A stretch of DNA of 64,000 nt. Source: Actinokineospora iranica (lineage in GTDB: Bacteria > Actinomycetota > Actinomycetes > Mycobacteriales > Pseudonocardiaceae). A program made the translations under genes and the position numbers. The stretch is from contig NZ_FMZZ01000001.1 of NCBI RefSeq assembly GCF_900101685.1, forward strand, positions 310,001-374,000, read 5' to 3'. The notes beneath the pieces are model-generated. The model saw only the letters and a program-made list of their open reading frames with translations. It was not told where the DNA came from and did not search any database. Position 1 is the first letter of the stretch. Every line of letters begins with the position of its first letter. Of this stretch, positions 8,912 to 19,146 are shown one piece after another.

Positions 8912-10984
8912 CTAACGGCCGGTGGCTGGGACGCGGCCGGGGAACTCGGCGTCGAGCAGGGTGAGCATGGTGGTGGCCTTCACGGCGGTTTCCTCGAACT
9001 CCCCCGCCGGGTCCGACAGGGCGATGACCGCGCCGCCGACGCCGAAGGAGACCGAGCCGGGGCGCACGACCAGGGTGCGGATGACGATGCTCAGGTCTGC
9101 CGCGCCGGTCAGGGAGAAGAAGCCGATCGCGCCGGAGTAGACGCCGCGGGGGCCGCGTTCCAGCCGGTCGATGATCTCCATGGTGCGCACCTTGGGGGCG
9201 CCGGTCATCGAGCCGCCGGGGAAAGCCGCGCGCACGCACCGGACCGCCGAGATTCCCTCGGCGAGTTGGGCGCGGATCGTGCTGACCATCTGGTGCACGG
9301 TCGCGTAGGTCTCGACCTCGAACAGGGCGGGCACGTGCACCGAGCCGACCTCGGCGTGGACGCCCAGGTCGTTGCGGACCAGGTCGACGATCATCAGGTT
9401 CTCGGCGCGGTCCTTCTCGTCGGTGGCCAGGTCATGGCGTAACGCCTCGTCTTCCTCGGGGGTGCGGCCGCGCGGGCGGGTGCCCTTGATCGGGCGGGAC
9501 TCGACCGCGCCGGTCGCCGAGACGGACAGGAACCGCTCGGGGGACGTGCTCAGCACCGACAGGTCGCCGAAGCGCAGCAGCGCCCCGAACGGCGCGGGGC
9601 TGGCACGCCGCAGGTAGCGGTAGGTCTGCCAGACGTCGACGGCGGCGGGGGCGGTCAGCTCGTTGGTGAGGCACACCTCGTAGGTGTTGCCGTCATCGAT
9701 CGCGACCTGGCAGCGGGCGACCATCGCCAGGTAGTCGGCCCGGTCGTGGCGGGGGGTCAACTCCCCCGCGACCACGCCCGGTGTGACCGGGGCGGTGGGC
9801 GCGGGATGGGCGGCGAGGGCGACGAGGCGGGCGGCGGTGGCGGCCTGCCAGTCGCGGGCGGCGGGCTCGTCCCCAGCGAGGGCGAGCAGGTAGACCTCAC
9901 CGGTGGCGTGGTCGAAGACCACGGCGCGGTCGGCGAAGACCAGTTGCGCGTCGGGGTCGGCCGCCCGGTGGGCCTTGGCGCCGCCGCACTCGGCCTTGAG
10001 CTCGTACCCGAGGTAGCCGACCCAGCCGAGCGCGAAGTCGAACGGCAGGTCCGGCACGACCACCCGGCGCGCGGCGAGGTCGGCGTCGAGCCAGCCGAGG
10101 AAGTCGCTGGTGACGACCTCGACGCCCGCGGCGGAGGTGACGGTGACCGTGCCCGTCCACACGTCGGCCGCGGCGACCCTGGCCAGCGGGCCGCTCGCGT
10201 CGCCGAGGAAGGAGAAGCCGCCGCCCGCCGAGCTGTCCAGCCAGAACGCGTGAGGCGAGTCGCGATAGAGCGCGTCGAACGCCTCTTCCGCGGTGACGGC
10301 GACCGTCAGCCGCTTGACGAGCACGCGGGCCGCCTGCGCGACGGGCTCGGGCGGGGCGGGCATCGGCGGGGCGGACGCGGCGACCACGGTCTCCCGTGGG
10401 CGCTCCGCCCACCAGCGCCGGGTCAGCGCGGCGAAGTTCGCCAGCAGGTCACGGCCGTGCTCGGTGGCCACCGACTCCGGGTGGAACTGCACGCCCCAGG
10501 CGGGCCGGTCGCGGTGGCGGACGCCCATGAGCACGCCGTCGTCGCTCCACGCGGTGGCCACCAGGTCGTCGGGCAGGTCCTCGGCCGCGAGGGAGTGGTA
10601 CCGCACGACCCGCAGCGGCGAGGGCAGCCCGGCGAACAGGTCGGTCCCGGAGTGGTGGACCGCGGACAGCCTGCCGTGCCGGACCTCGGGTGCGTGCGCG
10701 ATCCGCGCGCCCGCCAGCAGGCACAGGCCCTGGTGCCCGAGGCAGACGCCGAGCAGCGGCTGGCGGGCCGCGGCGAGCACGGCGCGGCTGAGGCCGAAGT
10801 CGCGGCGCACGCCGGGGTGGCCGGGCCCCGGGGAGATCACCACGTTGTCGAAGTCGGCCAGTTCGCCGAGGTCCCAGTCCTCGTCGTTGCGCACGACCGT
10901 CGGCCGGGCGCCGTCGATCGCGGCGAGCGCCTGGTAGAGGTTGTAGGTGAAGGAGTCGTAGTTGTCGATGATCAGCGTGCGCAT
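8912..10984 (-). CDS. pabAB: Fused aminodeoxychorismate synthase (PabA-PabB)
   Basis: Makes 4-amino-4-deoxychorismate from chorismate and glutamine for p-aminobenzoate and folate. Starting at the ATG at 10984 (AAAGGAGT upstream) the protein has 690 residues. The N-terminal class-I glutamine amidotransferase has LIIDNYDSFTYNL, the nucleophile in GVCLGHQG (C81) and the HPES motif. The C-terminal half is a chorismate-binding domain with PIKGTRPRG (K500), AENLMIVDLVRNDLG and GGSMTGAPK. Lysine in PIKGT, where anthranilate synthase has PIAGT, marks this as PabB rather than TrpE. Such fusions serve folate or antibiotic pathways; no other antibiotic genes adjoin it, so a folate role is more likely. 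Confidence 0.93.
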   Translation of the reverse strand: MRTLIIDNYDSFTYNLYQALAAIDGARPTVVRNDEDWDLGELADFDNVVISPGPGHPGVRRDFGLSRAVLAAARQPLLGVCLGHQGLCLLAGARIAHAPEVRHGRLSAVHHSGTDLFAGLPSPLRVVRYHSLAAEDLPDDLVATAWSDDGVLMGVRHRDRPAWGVQFHPESVATEHGRDLLANFAALTRRWWAERPRETVVAASAPPMPAPPEPVAQAARVLVKRLTVAVTAEEAFDALYRDSPHAFWLDSSAGGGFSFLGDASGPLARVAAADVWTGTVTVTSAAGVEVVTSDFLGWLDADLAARRVVVPDLPFDFALGWVGYLGYELKAECGGAKAHRAADPDAQLVFADRAVVFDHATGEVYLLALAGDEPAARDWQAATAARLVALAAHPAPTAPVTPGVVAGELTPRHDRADYLAMVARCQVAIDDGNTYEVCLTNELTAPAAVDVWQTYRYLRRASPAPFGALLRFGDLSVLSTSPERFLSVSATGAVESRPIKGTRPRGRTPEEDEALRHDLATDEKDRAENLMIVDLVRNDLGVHAEVGSVHVPALFEVETYATVHQMVSTIRAQLAEGISAVRCVRAAFPGGSMTGAPKVRTMEIIDRLERGPRGVYSGAIGFFSLTGAADLSIVIRTLVVRPGSVSFGVGGAVIALSDPAGEFEETAVKATTMLTLLDAEFPGRVPATGR

Positions 10985-11280
10985 CCGCGGACTCCTTTCC
11001 CTGAACACAAAGCGACTACTGTGGATTTGCTCTCGCACAGAAGTTCGGCACACCTCGTCCCGACCAGGGCGAAGTCTGTCTTCATTGGTGACGAGCACCG
11101 TGCAGCACATCGCCGCAGGAAGGGCGATTCATGCCACAGCGACAGCGCAGGCCTGCCCAGGACCGCAAGAATGCTACAACCCGGGACGGTGTGCCCCAGC
11201 GGCGAGCGGGCGCACACGACCGGCCTGAGCTGCACGAACAGCCCGAGTCCAGCACCGGCGGAGAACAAGGAGGTGCCGCC
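10985..11280. promoter_or_regulatory. Divergent regulatory region between pabAB and a histidine kinase
   Basis: Two genes point away from each other here, so both promoters should lie in these 296 bp. The pabAB side has AAAGGAGT just before its ATG; the kinase side has AAGGAGG at 11267-11273. I see no convincing operator. Confidence 0.5.
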
Positions 11281-12471
11281 GTGGCCGCGCCAGCGCTCTC
11301 CCCGGACGACCTCGTGCCCGCCGCGACCCCGAGCGAACCCCGGCGGCGGGTGCCGAGCTGGTACGCCGCGCTGCGCGCGAACCGCCGCGCGCGGGCCATC
11401 TCGTCCGACGTCCTGGCGGTCGTCGTGGCCGTCCTCGACGTCTGGCTGGTCATCCCGGAGAACGCGCCCGGCTACTCGATCTGGCTGTCCTGGGCGGCGG
11501 TCCCGGCGATGCTGCTGCGCAGGCACGTGCCGTTCCTGGCCGTGCTGCTCACCATCCCGGGCTTCTTCGCGGGCTGGGCCCAGCTCGCGGCCATGATCGC
11601 GCTCGGCACGCTGGCCAGGCGGCGCCTGCTCGACTGGCGCACGATCACCGGGGCCGTGCTGGTGTGGCTGTCCCGGTTCGTGCTGTGGCCGTGGTCGGAG
11701 TTCCTGGCCCTGACCTGGCGCCAGCACTTCCTCGACGCGCTGTACGGGGTGCTCGTCGCCGGGATGCCGGTCGCGATCGGGATGCTCATCTCGCTCCGGC
11801 ACGAACTCGCGACCCGCATCCGGCAGCTCGCCCGCAGCCGGGAGCGGGAGCAGCGGCTGCACGCCGCCGCCGTCCGCTCCGCAGAGCGCGCCAAGCTCGC
11901 CCGCGAGATGCACGACGTGGTCTCCCACCAGGTCACGCTCATCGCGATGCAGGCGGGCGCGCTCAAGGTGGGCTGCCAGGACGATGAGACCCGCGACGCC
12001 GCCGAGACGATCCGCACGCTGAGCACCCGCACCCTCGAAGAGCTGCGGGAACTGGTGGGCGTGCTGCGCTCCGGCGGGGACGAGGGCGACACGCAGCCGG
12101 GCGTCGAGGAGATCAGCGACCTGGTGCACGGCTCCGACGTCGCCGTGGCGCTGGCGATCGACGCGGCGCCGGAGCGGCTGCCCGCGCCGGTCTCGCGGGC
12201 GGCGTACCGCACCGTCCAGGAGGCGCTGACGAACGTGCGCAAGCACGCGGCTGGCTCGCGGGCGTCGGTGCGGGTGCAGACGCGGGAGAACGTGCTCGTG
12301 GTGGAGGTCAGCAACGACCGGCCCAGCACCCGGTCGTCCGGCCTGCCCTCGGGCGGACACGGGCTGCTCGGCCTGCGGGAACGCGCGGGCCTGCTGGGCG
12401 GCAGCTTCGACGCGGGCCCCACCTCGGAGGGCGGGTTCTCGGTGCGCGCCCGGTACCCCCTGGCGAACTAG
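11281..12471 (+). CDS. Sensor histidine kinase, HisKA_3 (NarL-partner) type, orphan
   Basis: Membrane two-component kinase of the DesK/NarX-like class. The GTG at 11281 is chosen because AAGGAGG lies 7 bases upstream; an earlier ATG at 11131 would add a 50-residue, Arg/Gln-rich segment without its own ribosome site. The 396-residue protein has several hydrophobic segments in its first 180 residues (for example LAVVVAVLDVWLVI and VPFLAVLLTIPGFFA), a dimerisation/phosphoacceptor motif REMHDVVSHQ (H211), an N-box AAYRTVQEALTNVRKHA and a GHGLLGLRERAGLLGG glycine box. The stimulus is unknown. No response regulator adjoins it; rbpA follows in the opposite direction. Confidence 0.88.
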   Translation: MAAPALSPDDLVPAATPSEPRRRVPSWYAALRANRRARAISSDVLAVVVAVLDVWLVIPENAPGYSIWLSWAAVPAMLLRRHVPFLAVLLTIPGFFAGWAQLAAMIALGTLARRRLLDWRTITGAVLVWLSRFVLWPWSEFLALTWRQHFLDALYGVLVAGMPVAIGMLISLRHELATRIRQLARSREREQRLHAAAVRSAERAKLAREMHDVVSHQVTLIAMQAGALKVGCQDDETRDAAETIRTLSTRTLEELRELVGVLRSGGDEGDTQPGVEEISDLVHGSDVAVALAIDAAPERLPAPVSRAAYRTVQEALTNVRKHAAGSRASVRVQTRENVLVVEVSNDRPSTRSSGLPSGGHGLLGLRERAGLLGGSFDAGPTSEGGFSVRARYPLAN

Positions 12472-12554
12472 GTCCTGTCCCGGAGCACCGGCACTTCGGG
12501 ACAGGGCCTCTGAAGACACCTCGGGCCCCGCTCCTGGTGGGAGCGGGGCCCGAG
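12472..12554. terminator. Two consecutive hairpins between the kinase gene and rbpA
   Basis: The first stem, 12472-12482 with 12497-12507, directly follows the kinase stop. The second, 12520-12534 with 12540-12554, is a perfect 15-bp stem (CTCGGGCCCCGCTCC) with a 5-base loop, 21 bp from the rbpA stop. Together they should end transcription from both sides. Confidence 0.8.
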
Positions 12555-12575
12555 AGACGCTTGCGCCGGGCTGGG

Positions 12576-12917
12576 TCAGCCCTCGCGCCGGGCGCGGAGC
12601 TTGGCCAGCGCCTCGGCGAGGATGGCCTCGCCGTCGGCGTCGGAACGACGCTCCTTCACGTAAGCCAGGTGCGTCTTGTACGGCTCGTTGCGGGGCGCCT
12701 TCGGCGGCGCCTGTTCGTCGAGGCCGCCGGGCAGGCCGCAGCGCGGGCAGTCCCACGACTCCGGCTTCTCGGCGTCCAGCGCGAACGACGGACGGGACTC
12801 GTGTCCGTTCGCGCACCAGTAGGACACCCGCTGCCGAGGCGCGGACTCGCCGCGCTCGGACTCACCCATGGGACCAGCACCGACCCGGGTACCCCGGATC
12901 GCGTTACCACCGGCCAT
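12576..12917 (-). CDS. rbpA: RNA polymerase-binding protein RbpA
   Basis: Actinobacterial transcription factor that binds RNA polymerase and the principal sigma factor and stabilises the open complex. The 113-residue length fits. The sequence begins MAGGNAIRGTRVGAGPMGES, has the core domain with CANGHE and CPRCG cysteines, and ends with the basic KTHLAYVKERRSDADGEAIL sigma-interaction region. A monocistronic minus-strand gene between terminators. Confidence 0.97.
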   Translation of the reverse strand: MAGGNAIRGTRVGAGPMGESERGESAPRQRVSYWCANGHESRPSFALDAEKPESWDCPRCGLPGGLDEQAPPKAPRNEPYKTHLAYVKERRSDADGEAILAEALAKLRARREG

Positions 12918-13010
12918 TGATGTTCACACCCCCACCACGTGGTTACACGGCGCCTTGACCACGCCGCGTCACTGTCGACACCTTGGACCCGCCTTCCGGC
13001 GGAAGCCGGA

Positions 13011-13244
13011 TCAGCCGACCTTGATCAGCAGACCGAGACCGACGACGCAGATGATCCAGACCGCACCGACGAACAGGGTCACCCGGTCGAGGTTCTTCTC
13101 GACCACGCTGGAGCCGGACAGGCTGGACTGCATACCGCCGCCGAACAGCGAGGAGAGGCCGCCACCGCGACCCCGGTGAAGCAGCACCAGCAGAATCAGC
13201 AGCAGGCTGGTGACGATCAGGGCGATCTGCAGGGTCAGAACCAT
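13011..13244 (-). CDS. secG: Preprotein translocase subunit SecG
   Basis: Small subunit of the SecYEG channel. 77 residues with two membrane helices (LQIALIVTSLLLILLVLLH and VTLFVGAVWIICVVGLGLLI) separated by the conserved cytoplasmic loop GRGGGLSSLFGGG. It lies downstream of gap-pgk-tpiA, the usual actinobacterial order, but a terminator after tpiA suggests it also has its own promoter in 13245-13407. Confidence 0.96.
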   Translation of the reverse strand: MVLTLQIALIVTSLLLILLVLLHRGRGGGLSSLFGGGMQSSLSGSSVVEKNLDRVTLFVGAVWIICVVGLGLLIKVG

Positions 13245-13407
13245 GTCATCCTCGCTGTCGAACGATTGAAGTCACAGGTTACCTGGTGATGTTGGTATCC
13301 ACGACCACCGCCCCGGCGCGCCACGCCGATGGCGCTTACCAGATTTGCCGCCACCGCGCACGCCAAAGTCGTCCGCACGTGCAGCTGCACGCCCAAGAAT
13401 GACGAAT

Positions 13408-13442
13408 GCCCTTCCCACCAGGGCGGACCCGGTGGGAAGGGC
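13408..13442 (-). terminator. Terminator after tpiA
   Basis: A perfect 12-bp stem GCCCTTCCCACC/GGTGGGAAGGGC with an 11-base loop lies 30 bp beyond the tpiA stop. The surrounding space 13245-13471 otherwise holds only the likely secG promoter. Confidence 0.8.
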
Positions 13443-13471
13443 CGTCACGGACCAGTGCGGCAGCGGGCCGT

Positions 13472-14257
13472 TTACGGCAGCGGACCGCCCGCGGCCAGCG
13501 CGCACAGCTTGGTGAACTCGTCGGCCTGCAGGCTCGCGCCGCCAACGAGGGCGCCGTCGATGTCCTCCTGGGCCACCAGCTCGCCGATGTTGCCGGACTT
13601 CACCGAGCCGCCGTAGAGCACGCGGACGGTGGCGGCGACGTCGTCGCCGTACTTGTCCGACAGGGTCTTGCGCAGCGCGGCGCAGACCTCCTGCGCGTCG
13701 GCGGAGGTGGCCACCTTGCCGGTGCCGATCGCCCACACCGGCTCGTAGGCGATGACGACCTTGGCCACCTGCTCGGCCTTGAGTCCCTTGAGCCCGGCGA
13801 TGACCTGCTCGGTGCAGTGCGGCACGTGCTCGCCCGCCTCGCGCACCTCGACGCGCTCGCCCAGGCACAGGATCGGGGTGAGCCCGTGCTTGAGGGCGGC
13901 CTTCACCTTCGCGTTGACCAGCTCGTCGGTCTCGTTGTGGTACTCGCGGCGCTCGGAGTGGCCGACCGTCACGTACGTGCAGCCCAGCTTCGCCAGCATC
14001 GGCCCGGAGACCTCGCCGGTGTAGGCGCCCGAGTCGTACCGCGAGATGTCCTGCGCGCCGTAGCGGATCAGGAGCTTGTCGCCGTCGACCATGGTCTGGA
14101 TCGACCGGATGTCGGTGAACGGCGGCAGCACGGCCACCTCCACCTTGGCGAAGTACTTCTCCGGCAGCGAGAAGGAGATCTTCTGCACCAGGGCGATCGC
14201 CTCAAGGTGGTTCAGATTCATCTTCCAGTTGCCCGCGATGAGGACCTGTCGTGCCAT
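13472..14257 (-). CDS. tpiA: Triosephosphate isomerase
   Basis: Interconverts dihydroxyacetone phosphate and glyceraldehyde 3-phosphate in glycolysis. 261 residues. The N-terminal GNWKMN, the electrophile in VGHSERR (about residue 100) and the catalytic glutamate in [14 protein letters not shown] (about 172) are intact, as is the C-terminal phosphate loop GGSVKSGN. It follows pgk by 3 bp and is the third gene of the minus-strand operon gap-pgk-tpiA. Confidence 0.98.
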   Translation of the reverse strand: MARQVLIAGNWKMNLNHLEAIALVQKISFSLPEKYFAKVEVAVLPPFTDIRSIQTMVDGDKLLIRYGAQDISRYDSGAYTGEVSGPMLAKLGCTYVTVGHSERREYHNETDELVNAKVKAALKHGLTPILCLGERVEVREAGEHVPHCTEQVIAGLKGLKAEQVAKVVIAYEPVWAIGTGKVATSADAQEVCAALRKTLSDKYGDDVAATVRVLYGGSVKSGNIGELVAQEDIDGALVGGASLQADEFTKLCALAAGGPLP

Positions 14258-14260
14258 GGC

Positions 14261-15448
14261 TCAGCCCTCCAGCACCGCGACGCCGGGGAGCTGCTTGCCC
14301 TCCAGGTACTCCAGCGACGCGCCGCCGCCGGTCGAGATGTGCGAGAACCCGTCCTCGGGCAGGCCCAGCAGCCGCACGGCGGCCGCGGAGTCGCCGCCGC
14401 CGACCACGGAGAACGCCGACGAGTCGACGATCGCCTGCGCCACACCGCGGGTGCCGTCGGCGAACGGGGCCAGCTCGAACACGCCCATCGGGCCGTTCCA
14501 GAACACCGTGCCCGCGCCGGCGAGGATCTCGCCGTAGCGCTCGACGGTGATCGGGCCGATGTCGAGGCCCTTCCAGCCCTCGCGGATGTTCGCCGCGAGC
14601 ACGGTCTGGGTGTTCGCCTCGGCGGAGAAGTCGTCGGCGATGACCACGTCCGCCGGGAGCACGATCTTCTCCGGGTGCTCGGCGAGCAGCCGCTTGCAGG
14701 TGTCGATCATGTCGGCTTCCAGCAGCGAGTCGCCGACGCCGAGGCCCTGCGCGGCCAGGAACGTGAAGCACATCCCGCCGCCGACCAGGATCGCGTCGAC
14801 CTTGGGCAGCAGCGAGGAGATGACCGCGAGCTTGTCGGAGACCTTCGAGCCGCCCAGCGCCACCACGTACGGCCGCTTCGGCTCGCCGGTGAGCGTGCGC
14901 AGCACCTCGACCTCGGCGAGCACGAGACCGCCCGCGTACGCCGGGAGCTTGGTCGCGATCTCGTAGACCGAGGCCTGCTCGCGGTGCACGACACCGAAGC
15001 CGTCGGAGACGAACGCGTCGGCCAGCGCGGCGAACTCGTCGGCCAGCGCGCCCCGCTCGGCGGCGTCCTTGCTGGTCTCGCGGGCGTCGAAGCGCACGTT
15101 CTCCAGCAGCGCGACACCGCCGTCGGCGAGCGCGTCCACAGTGGACTTCGCGGACGGGCCGACCACGTCGGCGGCGAACGCGACCGGCGAGCCGAGCAGG
15201 TCCCCGAGCCGTTTGGCGACCGGGGCGAGGGAGTACTTCGCGTCCGGCGCGCCCTTGGGCCTGCCCAGGTGCGCCGCGACAACGACCCGCGCGCCCGCCT
15301 GGCTCAGCGCGCTGATCGTGGGCAGCGACGCGCGCACGCGGCCGTCGTCGGTGATGGTGTCGCCGTCGAGGGGGACGTTGAGGTCGGCGCGCACGAGCAC
15401 GCGCCGACCCGTCACCCCCTCGGCCAGCAGGTCGTCGAGAGTCTTCAC
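14261..15448 (-). CDS. pgk: Phosphoglycerate kinase
   Basis: Transfers phosphate from 1,3-bisphosphoglycerate to ADP. The start is the GTG at 15448 ([12 protein letters not shown]), 11 bp after the gap stop; upstream in-frame sequence has no homology. 395 residues, the normal length. [11 protein letters not shown] (about 19-29) is the substrate-binding signature, AAHLGRPKG follows, and GGGDSAAAV near the C-terminus is the nucleotide loop. The middle gene of gap-pgk-tpiA. Confidence 0.97.
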   Translation of the reverse strand: MKTLDDLLAEGVTGRRVLVRADLNVPLDGDTITDDGRVRASLPTISALSQAGARVVVAAHLGRPKGAPDAKYSLAPVAKRLGDLLGSPVAFAADVVGPSAKSTVDALADGGVALLENVRFDARETSKDAAERGALADEFAALADAFVSDGFGVVHREQASVYEIATKLPAYAGGLVLAEVEVLRTLTGEPKRPYVVALGGSKVSDKLAVISSLLPKVDAILVGGGMCFTFLAAQGLGVGDSLLEADMIDTCKRLLAEHPEKIVLPADVVIADDFSAEANTQTVLAANIREGWKGLDIGPITVERYGEILAGAGTVFWNGPMGVFELAPFADGTRGVAQAIVDSSAFSVVGGGDSAAAVRLLGLPEDGFSHISTGGGASLEYLEGKQLPGVAVLEG

Positions 15449-15459
15449 AGGGGCGGTCC

Positions 15460-16721
<1,262 letters not shown>

Positions 16722-16800
16722 TGACAACCGGGAATGACAACCCGATCGGTGACGAACCCGGGACATGACAACCCGGGACATGGCAACCCGGGATATGACA
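16722..16800. repeat. Tandem array of about six TGACAACCCGGGAYA units
   Basis: Units begin at 16722, 16735, 16750, 16766, 16781 and 16796, spaced 13-16 bp; the best match TGACAACCCGGGACA and its neighbour TGGCAACCCGGGATA are exactly 15 bp apart. The array lies 258-336 bp upstream of gap and abuts the terminator hairpin after whiA. It could be a multi-site operator or a slipped-strand repeat; it has no CRISPR-like spacers. Confidence 0.7.
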
Positions 16801-16848
16801 ACGGAGTGGAGTCCGCCTGCCCCCACGCCGGGCGGACTCCACTCCGTT
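16800..16848. terminator. Strong terminator downstream of whiA
   Basis: A perfect 18-bp stem, AACGGAGTGGAGTCCGCC with its complement at 16831-16848 and a 13-base loop, lies 174 bp beyond the whiA stop. It should end the uvrC-whiA transcript. Confidence 0.85.
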
Positions 16849-17021
16849 TCCCCCCGCGGGCGCCCCTCCCCCAAGCGGCGCCCGCGCTCCCGATAGAGAA
16901 GAGGCGCCGACGGGGGCGGCAGATACCGAATGAGACCCAGGTCACAATCAAGGTTGTGGTGGGTGACTTACCGTGCTCACCAAGAGTCGGTCGGCGATCA
17001 CCGCGGCGGTGTTCGCGCTGG

Positions 17022-18008
17022 TCAGGCGTCCGCGTCAAGCATGTCGGCGGTGACAGCCGACTCGGTGTCGGGCAGGCCGAGGTCCTTGGCGCGCTTGTCC
17101 GCCATCGCCAGCAGCCTGCGAATCCGGCCCGCCACCGCGTCCTTGGTCATCGGCGGCTCGGAAAGCTGGCCCAGTTCCTCCAGCGACGCCTGCTTGTTCT
17201 GCAGCCGCAACTCCCCCGCCGCGGTCAGGTGCTCCGGGGCGTCCGGGCCCAGGATCTCCATCGCCCGCTGCACTCGCGCGGCCGCGGCGACCGCGGCGCG
17301 GGCCGAGCGGCGCAGGTTGGCGTCGTCGAAGTTGGCCAGGCGGTTGGCGGTCGCCCGCACCTCGCGGCGCATCCGGCGCTCCTCCCAGGCCAGCACGCTG
17401 GAGTGCGCGCCGAGGCGGGTGAGCAGCGCGCCGATGGCGTCGCCGTCGCGCACGACCACCCGGTCGGCGCCGCGCACCTCGCGCGACTTGGCCTGGATGC
17501 CCATCCGCCGCGCCGCGCCGACGATGGCCAGCGCGGCCTCCGGGCCGGGGCAGGTGATCTCCAACGCGGACGATCTACCCGGCTCGGTGAGCGAGCCGTG
17601 CGCGAGGAACGCGCCCCGCCAGGCGGCTTCCGCGTCGCAGACCCCGCCGGACACCACCGGCGCGGGCAGCCCGCGCACCGGTCGGCCGCGCGGGTCGAGC
17701 AGACCGGTCTGCCGGGCCAGGCCGTCGCCGTCCTTGACCACGCGCACCACGTACCGGGTGCCCTTGCGCAGCCCGCCGGAGGTGATCACATGCACGTCGG
17801 CGTGGTGGCCGTACAGGTCGTGGATCTCCTTGCGCAGCCGCCGCGCCGCCGACCCGGTGTCCAACTCGGCCTCGACCACGACCCGGCCCGCCACGATGTG
17901 CAGTCCGCCCGCGAAGCGCAGCAGCGAGGACACCTCGGCGCGCCTGCAACAGGTCTTGGACACCGCGAGCCTGCTCAGCTCGTCCTTGACTGCGGCGGTC
18001 ATCGCCAC
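17022..18008 (-). CDS. whiA: Sporulation/cell-division regulator WhiA
   Basis: DNA-binding regulator that, with WhiB in streptomycetes, activates sporulation septation genes. 328 residues: an N-terminal region related to LAGLIDADG folds ([34 protein letters not shown]) and a C-terminal helix-turn-helix ([20 protein letters not shown] near 288) followed by IRRLLAMAD. An ATG two codons downstream is an alternative start. Last gene of the minus-strand cluster uvrC-rapZ-yvcK-whiA; it implies a lineage that at least retains sporulation control. Confidence 0.96.
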   Translation of the reverse strand: MAMTAAVKDELSRLAVSKTCCRRAEVSSLLRFAGGLHIVAGRVVVEAELDTGSAARRLRKEIHDLYGHHADVHVITSGGLRKGTRYVVRVVKDGDGLARQTGLLDPRGRPVRGLPAPVVSGGVCDAEAAWRGAFLAHGSLTEPGRSSALEITCPGPEAALAIVGAARRMGIQAKSREVRGADRVVVRDGDAIGALLTRLGAHSSVLAWEERRMRREVRATANRLANFDDANLRRSARAAVAAAARVQRAMEILGPDAPEHLTAAGELRLQNKQASLEELGQLSEPPMTKDAVAGRIRRLLAMADKRAKDLGLPDTESAVTADMLDADA

Positions 18009-18075
18009 GGGTCCTCCTCTCCGGCCCAGCTAGGGCATGTCCTCAGGTACATCCCATCACGACGGCGTGATCGGC

Positions 18076-19050
18076 TCAGCGTCCCCTCACCGAGGTGATC
18101 GCCCGGCGCAGGCTCGCCGCGAGCGCGTCGGGATCGTGCCTGCCCGCGACCGGACCGGCCGCGATCCCGTCGAGCCACATGTCCGCCCCGAGAACGGCAG
18201 CCGCACGTCGGAGCCGGTCCGGCGTGGGAACCGAGTCGGCGTCGGCGATGACCGCGTCCACCCGCAGCCGGGGCGCGTGCTCGGACAGAACGTCGAGGTG
18301 CCGTTCCGGGGAGAAGCCCGCAGTTTCCCCCGGTTGGGGGACAAGATTCAACACGACGACCCGCGTCGCCTCGGTCCGCACGATGGCGTCGTGCAACTCG
18401 GGGACCAGCAGGTGCGGCAGGACGCTGGTGAACCAGGACCCGGGACCGAGCAGCACCACGTCGGCGTCGAGGACGGCCGCGACCGCTTCCGGGCAGGCCG
18501 AGGGGCGCTCGGTGCGGCGGGTGGCGCCCAGCAGCCGGATGCGGCGCACCCGGCCGGGGGTGGTGGCCACGGCGACCTGCCCGCGGATGCGGCGCACCGT
18601 GGTCGGGTCTTCCTCCAGCCCGGTCACGTCGGCCTCGATGTCCAGCGGCTCAGTGGACATCGGCAGCACCCGCCCGGTGACGCCGAGCAGCCGCGCGGCC
18701 TCGGCGAGGGCGGCGACCGGGTCGCCGACCACCTCCAGCAGGCCCGCCAGCACCAGGTTGCCCACCGCGTGGCCCGCGAGGGCGCCGGAGCCGCCGAAGC
18801 GGTGCTCGAACACCTCCCGCCACGGCTGGTCGTCGCATCCGGCCAGGGCGGTGAGCGCCTTGCGCAGATCGCCCGGCGGAAGCAGGCCAAGTTCCCGGCG
18901 CAGCCGCCCGGACGAGCCGCCGTCATCGGCGACGGTGACCACCGCGGTGACGTCGTCGGTGAGCCGCCGCAGCGCGCTGAGCGTGGCGTGCAGGCCGTGG
19001 CCCCCGCCGAGGGCGACCGCGCGCAGCGGCCGGTCCACCGGGTCGCTCAC
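18076..19050 (-). CDS. yvcK: YvcK/CofD-family UDP-sugar-binding protein (gluconeogenesis factor)
   Basis: Member of the YvcK/CuvA family that binds UDP-GlcNAc and links metabolism to cell-wall growth. 324 residues. The N-terminal GGGHGLHATLSALRRL is the glycine-rich binding loop; TVADDGGSSGRLRRELG and LGPGSWFTSVLPHLLVPEL are family hallmarks. The GTG start at 19050 lies in the third copy of a repeated initiation module and overlaps the stop of a possible 21-residue frame. Between rapZ and whiA as in most actinobacteria. Confidence 0.95.
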   Translation of the reverse strand: MSDPVDRPLRAVALGGGHGLHATLSALRRLTDDVTAVVTVADDGGSSGRLRRELGLLPPGDLRKALTALAGCDDQPWREVFEHRFGGSGALAGHAVGNLVLAGLLEVVGDPVAALAEAARLLGVTGRVLPMSTEPLDIEADVTGLEEDPTTVRRIRGQVAVATTPGRVRRIRLLGATRRTERPSACPEAVAAVLDADVVLLGPGSWFTSVLPHLLVPELHDAIVRTEATRVVVLNLVPQPGETAGFSPERHLDVLSEHAPRLRVDAVIADADSVPTPDRLRRAAAVLGADMWLDGIAAGPVAGRHDPDALAASLRRAITSVRGR

Positions 19051-19125
19051 CGAACCCCCTCACTCGTTCGGCGCCTCCGCGCGCCAACGCACCGCGTCAA
19101 CGACTCGCTCACCGAGCCACCTCAC
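19046..19125 (-). repeat. Duplicated initiation module before yvcK
   Basis: The minus-strand string GTGAGGTGGCTCGGTGAG (19108-19125) recurs as GTGAGGGGGTTCGGTGAG at 19046-19063, where it provides the ribosome site and start of yvcK. Between them lies GCGTTGGCGCGCGGAG, which also has a near copy in the spacer before rapZ. Confidence 0.75.
19047..19112 (-). CDS. Possible 21-residue ORF in the rapZ-yvcK spacer
   Basis: A GTG at 19112 preceded by GTGAGGTGG opens a 21-codon frame beginning VSESLTRCVGARRRR and ending at a TGA that overlaps the yvcK GTG (GTGA). No homology is recognised. It looks like a decoy or coupling frame produced by duplication of the initiation module; low confidence as a protein. 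Confidence 0.25.
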   Translation of the reverse strand: MSESLTRCVGARRRRTSEGVR

Positions 19126-19146
19126 CCGTCCGATGCCCCCGCCCGG

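Noticed and set aside
11131-11280. Earlier ATG start for the orphan histidine kinase
   Set aside because: The extension is basic and unconserved and has no ribosome site, whereas AAGGAGG precedes the GTG at 11281.
16722-16800. CRISPR-like array
   Set aside because: Units are 15 bp and contiguous, with no unique spacers and no cas genes.
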